From contig JAHAAK010000001.1 of NCBI GenBank assembly GCA_018376905.1, positions 1 to 64,000 of the forward strand: 64,000 nucleotides of DNA. The letters run 5' to 3'. A program made the translations under genes and the position numbers. This stretch comes from Collinsella sp. (GTDB lineage: Bacteria; Actinomycetota; Coriobacteriia; Coriobacteriales; Coriobacteriaceae). Positions 48,480 through 56,167 of the stretch are shown piece after piece. Numbering within the stretch: the stretch's first letter is position 1; each line of letters starts with the position of its first letter. The notes under the pieces are model-generated. The model saw only the letters and a list, made by a program, of their open reading frames with translations, was not told the origin of the DNA and did not search any database.

Positions 48480-49679
48480 ATGGCTTCATCCCCGAGCTAC
48501 ATACCGTATCTATGCGTGGCAGCGGCGGCCTTTATCACGACCTTCCTCACGGTGCCCCTGGTCAAGCGCCTGGCAATTAAGCTCGACGCCGTCGACTATC
48601 CTTCTAAGCGCCGCATCAACACCAAGCCCATCCCGCGTTTGGGCGGAACGGCGGTGTTTTTGGGCCTGGTCGTTGCCTGTATTGTGCAAATCCTAGGCAC
48701 CTGGTACCTGGGTTGGCCGCCCGTTTTGGTGCCCCACCCCCGTCTGCACATCAGCTACCCCATACTTGCGCTTTCTTTTACCGTCATCTTTGCGACCGGC
48801 GCTATCGACGACGTCTTCCAGCTCAAGCCCAAGCAAAAGCTAGCCGGACAGGTCCTCGCCGCGCTCATCGCCTGCGTGGGCGGCCTGCGCATCGGCGTCA
48901 TCGTCAACCCGTTTGCCCCCGGCGAGATCATGCTCGGATGGCTCGCCTACCCCATCACCGTGATCTATCTGGTGGCATTCACCAACATCATTAACCTCAT
49001 CGACGGCCTCGACGGCTTAGCCACGGGCATCTGCGGCATCGCGTCGTTCACCATGTTTTCGATGGCCGTTCTCTCGGGCCGCATCGACGCCGCCGCGCTC
49101 TCCATTGCGCTCTTTGGCGCCTGTCTGGCCTTTTTGCGCTACAACTTCAACCCCGCAAGCATCTTCTTGGGCGACTCGGGGTCGCTGCTTCTGGGCTTTG
49201 CGCTGGGCTCCATCTCGCTACTCAACGTGAGCCGCACCGCCGCGCTCACCTCGCTTATCATCCCGCTCATCGTAGCCGGCGTGCCCATCATCGATACGTT
49301 TAGCGCTATCGTGCGCCGTAAGCGCGCCCACATTAGCATCGGGCAGGCCGACAAGGGCCACATCCACCACCGCCTCATTCAAGAGGGCTACAACCAAAAG
49401 CAGGCCGTACTGCTCATCTACGCCTGGTGCATTATGCTTTCGGCCGGCGCCGCCGCCATCAATCAGGTCGAGGTCCCCATGCGCGTCCTCATCTTTACCG
49501 TGCTCGCCATTGGATCAGCGGCCTTCGCCAAGCACCTGCATCTGTTTGAGCCCGTGCTGCGCCACCATTACAACAAGCGCACGCATGAGGACGAGCTGGT
49601 AACCCCCGACGACCCCGCTTTTAAGCAGGAGGAGCAAGCAGCCGAGGAACGTAAAGAAGAGCGCCACCACAAGCTCTAG
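48480..49679 (+). CDS. WecA/TagO-like undecaprenyl-phosphate sugar-1-phosphate transferase
   Basis: 399 residues from the ATG at 48480; the upstream extension to 48360 has no better site. About ten or eleven membrane segments are visible. GAIDDVFQLKPKQKLAGQ holds the catalytic DD pair, NLIDGLDGLATG and FLGDSGSLLLGF are conserved blocks and HIHHRLIQEGYN is the HIHH motif that marks the WecA/TagO branch. The enzyme loads GlcNAc-1-P (or similar) onto undecaprenyl phosphate, the first step of teichoic-acid or capsule-type glycans, and could supply the glycosyltransferases at 4133-12319. The C-terminus is an acidic/basic tail. Confidence 0.9.
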   Translation: MASSPSYIPYLCVAAAAFITTFLTVPLVKRLAIKLDAVDYPSKRRINTKPIPRLGGTAVFLGLVVACIVQILGTWYLGWPPVLVPHPRLHISYPILALSFTVIFATGAIDDVFQLKPKQKLAGQVLAALIACVGGLRIGVIVNPFAPGEIMLGWLAYPITVIYLVAFTNIINLIDGLDGLATGICGIASFTMFSMAVLSGRIDAAALSIALFGACLAFLRYNFNPASIFLGDSGSLLLGFALGSISLLNVSRTAALTSLIIPLIVAGVPIIDTFSAIVRRKRAHISIGQADKGHIHHRLIQEGYNQKQAVLLIYAWCIMLSAGAAAINQVEVPMRVLIFTVLAIGSAAFAKHLHLFEPVLRHHYNKRTHEDELVTPDDPAFKQEEQAAEERKEERHHKL

Positions 49680-49838
49680 GATAAGCTGCCGAGGATGCGC
49701 CCAGGCGCCGCTGGCCAAGCGCAGCCGCGCCGCGCCCATCGCACAAGCCGCCCCTCTCCAGCCCCTCGCCTACTTACGACCCGCCCCTTCAATAAACGCG
49801 TTATCATCTTGACCCATGAACATACGTTAGGAGCAATC

Positions 49839-50888
49839 ATGCCAAACGAGAACAGCTACGAAGTCGCGCTGCAAAAGAGCAACGCCATTCGCGAGGGCCT
49901 GGCAAAGACGCCCGAGAAGTTCACCATGCTCACCGGCGACCGCCCGACCGGACGCTTGCACCTGGGTCACTACTTCGGCACCCTCAAGGGCCGTGTTGAA
50001 CTGCAGAACATGGGCGCCAAGACCAACGTGCTCATCGCCGACTACCAGGTCATCACCGACCGCGACACCACCGAGCATATCCAGGACAACGTGTACAACA
50101 TGGTCATGGACTACCTTGCCTGCGGCATCGACCCCGACAAAACCATGATCTACGCGCACTCCGCCGTGCCCGCCGCAAACCAGCTCATGCTGCCGTTCCT
50201 GTCGCTGGTGTCCGAGGCCGAGCTGGCGCGCAACCCCACGGTCAAGGCCGAGATGGAGGCCTCGGGCCACGAGCTTACCGGCCTTCTGCTCACCTACCCG
50301 GTGCACCAGGCCTGCGACATTCTGTTCTGCAAGGGCAACGTGGTGCCCGTCGGTCGCGACCAGCTGCCGCACATCGAGCTCACCCGCACCATCGCACGCC
50401 GCTTTAACAACCGCTACGGCAAGGTATTTCCCGAGGTCGACGCACTGCTGTCCGAGACCCCGCTGCTGCCCGGCCTTGACGGTCGCAAGATGAGCAAGAG
50501 CTACGGCAACGCCATCAATATTTCGATGACCGCCGAGGAAACGGCCAAGCGCATCAAAAAGAGCCAGACCGACTCCGAGCGCATGATCACGTTTGATCCC
50601 GAGAACCGCCCCGGCGTGTCCGGCCTGCTTTCGACGGCTGCCATCTGTACCGGTCGTTCCGAGGTCGAGATTGCCGAGGAGATCGGCATGGGCGGCTCCG
50701 GCCAGCTCAAGAAGTACGTGACCGAGGCCGTCAACGAGTACTTCGCGCCGATCCGCGAGCGTCGCCAGCGCTACGAGAACGATCTGGATTACGTCAAGGA
50801 CGTGCTGCACGAGGGCAATCGCCGCGCTAACGAGATCGCCGAGCAGACCCTGGCCGAGGTTCAGGACGCCATGGGCATGGTGTACTAG
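49839..50888 (+). CDS. trpS: tryptophanyl-tRNA synthetase
   Basis: 349 residues from the ATG at 49839 with TTAGGAGC upstream; the in-frame extension to 49695 is not supported. The HIGH-type motif is GRLHLGHYFG and the KMSKS motif is GRKMSKSYGNAI. LTYPVHQACDILFCKG and PVGRDQLPHIELTR are typical TrpRS blocks. It charges tRNA-Trp. The gene is monocistronic with a terminator at 50923. Its upstream region was not seen to hold a T-box. Confidence 0.96.
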   Translation: MPNENSYEVALQKSNAIREGLAKTPEKFTMLTGDRPTGRLHLGHYFGTLKGRVELQNMGAKTNVLIADYQVITDRDTTEHIQDNVYNMVMDYLACGIDPDKTMIYAHSAVPAANQLMLPFLSLVSEAELARNPTVKAEMEASGHELTGLLLTYPVHQACDILFCKGNVVPVGRDQLPHIELTRTIARRFNNRYGKVFPEVDALLSETPLLPGLDGRKMSKSYGNAINISMTAEETAKRIKKSQTDSERMITFDPENRPGVSGLLSTAAICTGRSEVEIAEEIGMGGSGQLKKYVTEAVNEYFAPIRERRQRYENDLDYVKDVLHEGNRRANEIAEQTLAEVQDAMGMVY

Positions 50889-50922
50889 GCCGATTTGCTG
50901 GCTTGAGCTTTGGATTGTTTTA

Positions 50923-50951
50923 GGGCGGGCGCTACGGCGTCCGCCTTTTTT
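50923..50951 (+). terminator. trpS terminator
   Basis: GGGCGGGCGC pairs with GGCGTCCGCC (one G-T pair), followed by TTTTTT. Confidence 0.85.
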
Positions 50952-50998
50952 GGTGCCCGACCGGTTCGACTCTGCCCGCTGCACTCCCCCGACAAACA

Positions 50999-51150
50999 GG
51001 AACAGGCCCGCTGGCAGTTAGTTGCCAGCGGGCCTGTTCCCGAAGTACACCGTTGAATCGCACAGAGGGGAGGAATGCGAATCAAACTCAACAGGGCAGG
51101 CTTTTTCATCGCCTATTGCCTGCTCCGTTGCTGAAACCAATATAGTTCAC
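50999..51150 (-). ncRNA. candidate minus-strand small RNA
   Basis: The 3' end is a perfect 18-bp hairpin (GGAACAGGCCCGCTGGCA and complement, 50999-51040) followed by TGTTTGT on the minus strand. Upstream, AACGGAGCAGGC pairs loosely with GCCTGCCCTGTT, and a C-rich single-stranded stretch TTCCTCCCCTC lies between short stems. C-rich loops of this kind pair with ribosome sites in known regulatory RNAs. A TATATT box lies near 51140. Expression is not shown. Confidence 0.35.
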
Positions 51151-51224
51151 CGTGGTTTACTTTCTAGCGTCAATATGCGCCGCCATACCTTCTCCATAAG
51201 TTAACTCCGGTAAACCTGCAACGG

Positions 51225-51265
51225 AAAACCACCACAAAGGGGACAGGCACCTTTGTGGTGGTTTT
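51225..51265. repeat. family-1 REP hairpin, copy 3
   Basis: AAAACCACCACAAAGG with its complement around an 8-9 base loop. It follows the MGMT gene on the minus strand by 17 bases. Confidence 0.85.
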
Positions 51266-51281
51266 GACCACGGCAGAGCCG

Positions 51282-51602
51282 CTAGAGTCCGGCAGGCCAG
51301 CGACAGGCGGCCAAGTCGACGTGTACATCGTCCTTAAACGCCACACCCTCCCCTAGCAAAAGCTCACGTTGAGCATCGGGACCGCCAAAAGCGAAGCCCT
51401 CGCATATGTGCCCGTCGGCAAACACCACGCGGTGACAGGGAATCTCGCCGGGGCGCGGATTACTATGCAGGGCATACCCCACGTACCGCGCACTTCGTGG
51501 ACGACCGGCAAGCAGCGCCACCTGGCCATACGTGGCGACCATCCCCTCAGGGATCTGCTCGACTACCTCGTACACCCGCTCAAAAAAGCCCTCAGACGCC
51601 AT
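51282..51602 (-). CDS. MGMT/Ogt-like alkyltransferase
   Basis: 106 residues, the single-domain form of methylated-DNA-protein cysteine methyltransferase. The active-site motif is PCHR (IPCHRVVFADG), with the cysteine present, so it should accept alkyl groups and is not one of the Cys-less ATL proteins. GMVATYGQVALLAGRPRSARYVGYAL is the DNA-binding helix region. The short N-terminus lacks the domain found in Ogt. It lies between two family-1 REP hairpins. Confidence 0.88.
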   Translation of the reverse strand: MASEGFFERVYEVVEQIPEGMVATYGQVALLAGRPRSARYVGYALHSNPRPGEIPCHRVVFADGHICEGFAFGGPDAQRELLLGEGVAFKDDVHVDLAACRWPAGL

Positions 51603-51630
51603 CGCTCACTCCCTTCCACCCGGAAAAGCA

Positions 51631-51671
51631 TAAACCACCACAAAGGTGCCTGTCCCCTTTGTGGTGGTTTA
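51631..51671. repeat. family-1 REP hairpin, copy 4 (opposite orientation)
   Basis: The same stem with the loop read in reverse (GTGCCTGTCCCC). It lies 12 bases after the DegV gene stop. Confidence 0.85.
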
Positions 51672-51682
51672 TGGCAAGTCGG

Positions 51683-52537
51683 TTAATTGGCGGGCTGGAA
51701 GAAGGCTACGGCTACGGCGCCGGGACCTACGTGGGTGCCGATGGTGGCGCCGATAGTGTGGACGGGCAGCTCGCCCTCGCTGTGGCCAGCCCACAGCGCC
51801 GCACTGTCATCGATATACTTCTTGAGCACCGCGTCCGAAAGGCCCGTATAGCCGAGCGCCAGCGGCATGGAAAAGTCGACGCCGCCCGCCTGCTCGACCT
51901 TCTGGTTCAACAAGTTTCGACCGTTTTTGGAACCGCGCGCCTTGCCCAACTGCACGATGAGGCCGTCCTCGGCGGCCACGACCGGCTTCACGTTGAGCAG
52001 CGTACCCACGGCGCCGGCCGCAGCAGACAGACGACCGCCACGCACCAGATACTCCAACGTCTCGAGCAGGCCGATAACCACCACGCGGTCGCGCACGGCC
52101 TCGACCGCTGCCGCGATCTGGGCCGCACTACGGCCCTCGTCCACCAAGCGCAGCGCATACTCGACCAGCACGCGCTCGCCCAAGGTCACGTTATTGCTGT
52201 CCACGACGAACACGTCGCCGCCCGGCGCCTCGGCAAGTGCCGTACGAGCACTCTGGTTGGTGCCCGAAAGCTTGGCGCCCACGGTAATAATCACCGCCTC
52301 GTCGCCGGCCTCACGCGCCTCGGCAATCGCCTGCGAAAACGCGTACGGGTTGACCTGGCCGGTCTTGGGCAGCTCATCGCGCTCCACGAGCATCTCGTAA
52401 AAGCGCTGGTGATCGATGTCGACGCCATCCATGTACACATCGGTGCCAAAGGTGACGGACAGCGGCAGAACACGCAGAGCGGGATGCTCAGCCGGCGTCA
52501 TATCGCTCGCGGAATCGGTAATAATACGAATGGACAT
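51683..52537 (-). CDS. DegV family fatty-acid-binding protein
   Basis: 284 residues from the ATG at 52537 with GAAAGGA 6 bases upstream. IRIITDSASDMTP opens the first domain and LPLSVTFGTDVYMDG, KTGQVNPYAFSQAI, VDSNNVTLGERVLV and LRGGRLS-type VRGGRLSAAAG are DegV hallmarks. The family includes FakB, which binds a fatty acid and presents it to the kinase FakA. No fakA lies nearby, so the fatty acid link is by family only. Confidence 0.92.
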   Translation of the reverse strand: MSIRIITDSASDMTPAEHPALRVLPLSVTFGTDVYMDGVDIDHQRFYEMLVERDELPKTGQVNPYAFSQAIAEAREAGDEAVIITVGAKLSGTNQSARTALAEAPGGDVFVVDSNNVTLGERVLVEYALRLVDEGRSAAQIAAAVEAVRDRVVVIGLLETLEYLVRGGRLSAAAGAVGTLLNVKPVVAAEDGLIVQLGKARGSKNGRNLLNQKVEQAGGVDFSMPLALGYTGLSDAVLKKYIDDSAALWAGHSEGELPVHTIGATIGTHVGPGAVAVAFFQPAN

Positions 52538-52656
52538 AGCGAATCCTTTCTTGCGCGGACCTCGCGCGGGGAATTTTAACAGCAATGCCCCGGCACGGTA
52601 TACGCGCTCAAACGGGACTATGCAGTTGTTAATTGGAAGCAAATGCCTTGGCGGCC

Positions 52657-53106
52657 TTAGATATCGCGCAAGGTGTTGAGAATCGTACGCAGCGACGCGT
52701 ACATCTGCTCGCGCTGCTCCACGCCCATGGCCTTACCGGTGGTGTCGAGCACTTCACGAATGATGCGATCGGCCTCGCTCATGCTCTCGCCGCCCAGGGC
52801 AGTCAGGCGCACCGGGGCACGGTACTTGACGGCCGCATCACCCGAGTCATCGACCTCGACGTAGCCGCCCTCCTCCAGATGTGCCAGTGTGCGCGAAACG
52901 GCGGCACGGGTAACGCCGGCCATGCGGGCGAGGTCGGCGCCAGTCAGGCCGTCCTTGCTGCGCTCAAGATAGTACAGGCACATGACGTCGGAGCCCTTAA
53001 GGCCAAGCCTTGCACCTTCGGACGTCTTGATGCGCTGAATCTCCTTGTAGAGGCCGCTGATCAGTCCGACAAAGTCCTCAAAACGTGTCTCGTCGTTCCG
53101 CTGCAC
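52657..53106 (-). CDS. MarR family transcriptional regulator
   Basis: 149 residues. A winged helix runs from about 35 to 100, with LTGADLARMAGVTRAAVSRTLAHLEEGGYVEV as helix-turn-helix and recognition helix, followed by a wing (DAAVKYRAPVRLT). Long N- and C-terminal helices provide dimerisation as in MarR. The start is an ATG with few purines upstream (GGCGGTCGTCACTGTG), so the site is weak. It lies 119 bases before the DegV gene and may control it, but no operator was identified. Confidence 0.85.
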   Translation of the reverse strand: MQRNDETRFEDFVGLISGLYKEIQRIKTSEGARLGLKGSDVMCLYYLERSKDGLTGADLARMAGVTRAAVSRTLAHLEEGGYVEVDDSGDAAVKYRAPVRLTALGGESMSEADRIIREVLDTTGKAMGVEQREQMYASLRTILNTLRDI

Positions 53107-53208
53107 AGTGACGACCGCCTTTCGCTTACATGATGCTAACGGGTAAACATCTTAGCCGCATGTCCGAACCCCCGTACCCAAATATCCCATTTGTTAACCC
53201 ATCAACAT

Positions 53209-53249
53209 AAAAACCACCACAAAGGGGACAGGCACCTTTGTGGTGGTTT
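53209..53249. repeat. family-1 REP hairpin, copy 5
   Basis: AAAACCACCACAAAGG and complement. It lies 26 bases after the stop of the B3/4-domain gene on the minus strand. Confidence 0.85.
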
Positions 53250-53275
53250 GGGGCATCAATAGGTTCTAGGTGCCG

Positions 53276-53995
53276 CTACAGCTCCACGCAGGGATTGTCG
53301 CGGGTTACAAGCGTCTTAACGACAACCCTCGCTCCCAGATAGCGCTCAAGCAGCTCGGCCAAGCGATCGATGGCGGCCTGGCAATCCCCCATCCGCTCGG
53401 GCTCCACGCACTCAATCGCCAGGAACGCATCGGCCGAATCGTCGGACAGCGCCGTGCGAACGCCATCGCGCCAGTTCCAGCAACGGCACACGGCGCCCGC
53501 ATCATCGATGTAGGCGAGCTCGCCAGGCAGCGTCGGATCATCCGCCTCCTCGCCAAGTGGCAAGAACGCGTCGCCGCCGTCGGTCACCTTCAGGCGAAGG
53601 TCCCCCTCGATCGCATGCAGATCCTCGCCTCCCACGGGCAGCGCGTAGGTCAGCGACACCGTGTTGTAAATATCCACCGCGGGCGTAATGTGGCCCACCG
53701 GCTTGCCTTTGAGCACGCGTTTGAGCAAGTTCTCGATCGAGCAGCGCGCGCCTTTCTTGGTCTTGAACAGACGATAGGCCTCGCGCCATGCCCTGACCGG
53801 TGCGTTCTCGCTGATAGTGTCGCTGGTCAGATGACGCTCCGCATCGATATTGGCGCGGTCGAGCAACGCCGCAATCGCATCCACGTCCTCTTGAGGAATC
53901 TGAGCCGTGGGCTTCATGCCCTCCACGACCACAACACCGACCGCTGCCTGCGGAAACAGCTCCCAGAATGAATCCTCGGCAATAAAGCTCTTCAT
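53276..53995 (-). CDS. B3/B4 tRNA-binding domain protein
   Basis: 239 residues from the ATG at 53995 with GGGAGAG about 4 bases upstream. ISENAPVRAWREAYRLFKTKKGARCSIENLLKRVLKGK and VDIYNTVSLTYALPVGGEDLHAI are the signature of the B3/4 domain, found in the beta chain of phenylalanyl-tRNA synthetase and as stand-alone proteins. In PheRS it edits mischarged tRNA. The free proteins may clear mischarged or unusual aminoacyl-tRNAs, but this is not established for this branch. Confidence 0.88.
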   Translation of the reverse strand: MKSFIAEDSFWELFPQAAVGVVVVEGMKPTAQIPQEDVDAIAALLDRANIDAERHLTSDTISENAPVRAWREAYRLFKTKKGARCSIENLLKRVLKGKPVGHITPAVDIYNTVSLTYALPVGGEDLHAIEGDLRLKVTDGGDAFLPLGEEADDPTLPGELAYIDDAGAVCRCWNWRDGVRTALSDDSADAFLAIECVEPERMGDCQAAIDRLAELLERYLGARVVVKTLVTRDNPCVEL

Positions 53996-54166
53996 ACGCT
54001 CTCCCTTCATTGTGCGCGCCCGAGTGAGGGCGCCTAAACAAAAAGCGCCCTTACAACGGCCACCTTCAAAGTCCTACGGTGCCGTCACAAGAACGCTTGC
54101 GCTGTCCCCATCCGGAGAAGGGGACGATATGTCAGGCGTATTGTAACCCGAGTCATCCACACGAGC

Positions 54167-54203
54167 AAAACCGCCACAAAGGTGCCCCCTTTATGATGGT
54201 TTT
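54167..54203. repeat. degenerate family-1 REP copy after pckA
   Basis: AAAACCGCCACAAAGG and CTTTATGATGGTTTT, the same layout as family 1 but with several changes. It lies 15 bases after the pckA stop. Confidence 0.65.
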
Positions 54204-54218
54204 GAGTCTGGGGCGACG

Positions 54219-55889
54219 CTAGCGGCGGAGCCCCAGCAGGCCGCGGCCGCGATGACGGGCCTCGGCGGACACCTGGGCGTGCGGGCCGGCGGCTTTGACG
54301 GACTCGGGCAGGTGAGAGTACTTCTTCTCGAAGTTCTCCTCGAACATCACCGCCAGGTTGTGCGCGGCCTCGTCGTAGCGCGCGGTGCTCTGCCAATATT
54401 GGCGCGGCACCAGGATGTCATCGGGCACGCCGTGGCACGTCGTGGGAATGTCGACGTTAAAGATGTCGTCGTGAACGAACTCGCTGTCCTCGATGGTGCC
54501 GTCGAGGGCGCGCGCGACCAGCGAGCGCGTGTAGGCCAGCTCGATGCGATGACCCACGCCGTAGCCGCCGCCGATCCAGCCGGTGTTGACCAGGTACACG
54601 CGCGTGCGGCCGTCGGCAATGCGCTCGCCAAGCATCTTGGCGTAAACCATGGGGTCGAGCGGCATAAACGGCTCGCCGAACAGCGAAGAGAACGTGGGCG
54701 TGGGCTCGGTGACGCCGACCTCGGTGCCGGGAATCTTAGCCGTAAAGCCCGTCACAAAGTGGTACATGGCGGCGTCGGCCGTCAGGCGCGAGATGGGCGG
54801 CAGCACACCAAAAGCGTCGCAAGTCAGGAACAGCACGACACTCGGAGTGGTGCCCATGCCCTTAGTCCACGCGTTAGGAATGTGCTCCACGGGATAGGCC
54901 ACGCGCGTGTTGTGCGTGATCGAGATGTCATCGTAGTTGGGCTTGCGGTTCTCGTCGAGCACCACGTTTTCGCAGATCGCGCCAAAGCGGACGGCGTTGA
55001 AGATCTCGGGCTCGTGGAAGGCGTCCAGGCCCTCGCATTTGGCGTAGCAGCCACCCTCGATGTTGAAGATGCCCATGTCGGACCAACCGTGCTCGTCGTC
55101 GCCGATCAGCAGGCGCGTGGGATTAGCCGAAAGCGTGGTCTTGCCGGTGCCGGACAGGCCAAAGAACACGGCGGTCTCGTGCGTGACGGGATCCATGCTG
55201 GCCGAGCAGTGCATGGGCAGCACGTCGTCCTCGACGGGCAGCAGATAGTTCATGACGCTAAAGATCGACTTTTTAATCTCGCCGGAGTAGCCGGTGCCGG
55301 CGACCAGAATCACGCGTTCCTGGAAGTTGATGACCACCGCGGCGCTGGAGTTGAGGCCCTTGATGGCGGGGTCGCACTGGTAACCGGGCGCTGCGAGCAC
55401 GCAGAAGTCGGGCTCGCCGGTGCGCGCGATTTCGCGGGCAAGCGGTCGAGCGAGCATCTGCTTGATAAAGAGTGCCTGGCTGGCACGCTCGCAGGCAACG
55501 AGCAGTCGACGCGTGTAGTTGCGGTCGGCGCCTGCCATGCCGCGGGTGACGAACACGTCGCGCTCGTTGAGATAGTCGACGATGCCGGCCTTGATGGCCT
55601 CATAGCTCTCGACGGACAGCGGGCGGTTGACCGCGCCCCAGGCAATCTTGTCGTGAACATCGGGGGTGTCAACGATAAAGCGATCGTTGGGTGAACGGCC
55701 GGTGCGCTCCCCCGTCTCAATCACCAGCGCGCCGTTGGATGCCATGCGGCCTTCTTCGCGGCGGATGGCGTGCTCGACGAGCTCCGCGGCGGGTAGATCG
55801 ACCAGCAGACGGGGCTGATTCTCGGCGGGATCTTCGACCAGCGCAATACCAAAGTTGGACAGAACTTCTGCAGGGGTAACACCAGGCAT
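54219..55889 (-). CDS. pckA: phosphoenolpyruvate carboxykinase (ATP)
   Basis: 556 residues from the ATG at 55889 with AAGGAGGC upstream; the frame extends to 56003 without a site. The kinase P-loop is FFGLSGTGKTTLS and the metal/substrate segment is LIGDDEHGWSD. GERTGRSPNDRFIVD and NTGWIGGGYGVGHRI are further ATP-type PEPCK blocks. In anaerobic gut bacteria the enzyme often runs in the PEP-carboxylating direction, making ATP and oxaloacetate for fumarate formation. The C-terminal tail (RHRGRGLLGLRR) is longer and more basic than usual. Confidence 0.96.
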   Translation of the reverse strand: MPGVTPAEVLSNFGIALVEDPAENQPRLLVDLPAAELVEHAIRREEGRMASNGALVIETGERTGRSPNDRFIVDTPDVHDKIAWGAVNRPLSVESYEAIKAGIVDYLNERDVFVTRGMAGADRNYTRRLLVACERASQALFIKQMLARPLAREIARTGEPDFCVLAAPGYQCDPAIKGLNSSAAVVINFQERVILVAGTGYSGEIKKSIFSVMNYLLPVEDDVLPMHCSASMDPVTHETAVFFGLSGTGKTTLSANPTRLLIGDDEHGWSDMGIFNIEGGCYAKCEGLDAFHEPEIFNAVRFGAICENVVLDENRKPNYDDISITHNTRVAYPVEHIPNAWTKGMGTTPSVVLFLTCDAFGVLPPISRLTADAAMYHFVTGFTAKIPGTEVGVTEPTPTFSSLFGEPFMPLDPMVYAKMLGERIADGRTRVYLVNTGWIGGGYGVGHRIELAYTRSLVARALDGTIEDSEFVHDDIFNVDIPTTCHGVPDDILVPRQYWQSTARYDEAAHNLAVMFEENFEKKYSHLPESVKAAGPHAQVSAEARHRGRGLLGLRR

Positions 55890-56064
55890 GGGGCCTCCTT
55901 TAAAAGCGCGACACGTGGACGCGGCGCGCACTTTACTCACGTAAAGCCCGTTGTACCCGATATGCAAAAACGTTTTTGCGGCAACGGCGAAGCGCCCGCC
56001 CAACGGTCAAAAATCGCAGGCAAGCGGCCTAGTCGTTAGGGACGCTTTTAAACGACTAGTCATT

Positions 56065-56104
56065 GGGGACACTCTTGAACAGACAACATTCAAGGAGTGT
56101 CCCC
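56065..56104. repeat. family-2 hairpin a
   Basis: GGGGACACTC-TTGAA pairs with TTCAA-GGAGTGTCCCC (one-base bulge) around a 9-base loop. The words recur as fragments near 36640-36690 and 43282-43350. Confidence 0.7.
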
Positions 56105-56110
56105 GGATGC

Positions 56111-56166
56111 CGGCACTTAGGGACGTTCCCAAAGTGCCGGCACATAAGGAACGTCCCTAAGTGCCG
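56111..56166. repeat. family-2 hairpin b, at the 3' end of the lactate permease gene
   Basis: CGGCACTTAGGGACGTTCC (56111-56129) and its exact 19-bp complement (56148-56166) flank 18 bases. It lies one base from the permease stop on the minus strand and could form the transcript end. Confidence 0.75.
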
Positions 56167-56167
56167 A

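Larger units (their letters stand above)
50889..51281. other. gene-free stretch between trpS and the MGMT gene
   Basis: 393 bases holding the trpS terminator, a possible minus-strand small RNA with an 18-bp terminal hairpin, and a family-1 REP hairpin. No protein-coding gene is apparent. Confidence 0.6.

Noticed and set aside
49695..49838. An N-terminal extension of trpS
   Set aside because: The upstream in-frame codons lack a ribosome site and encode an unrelated Arg/Pro-rich stretch, while the ATG at 49839 follows TTAGGAGC.
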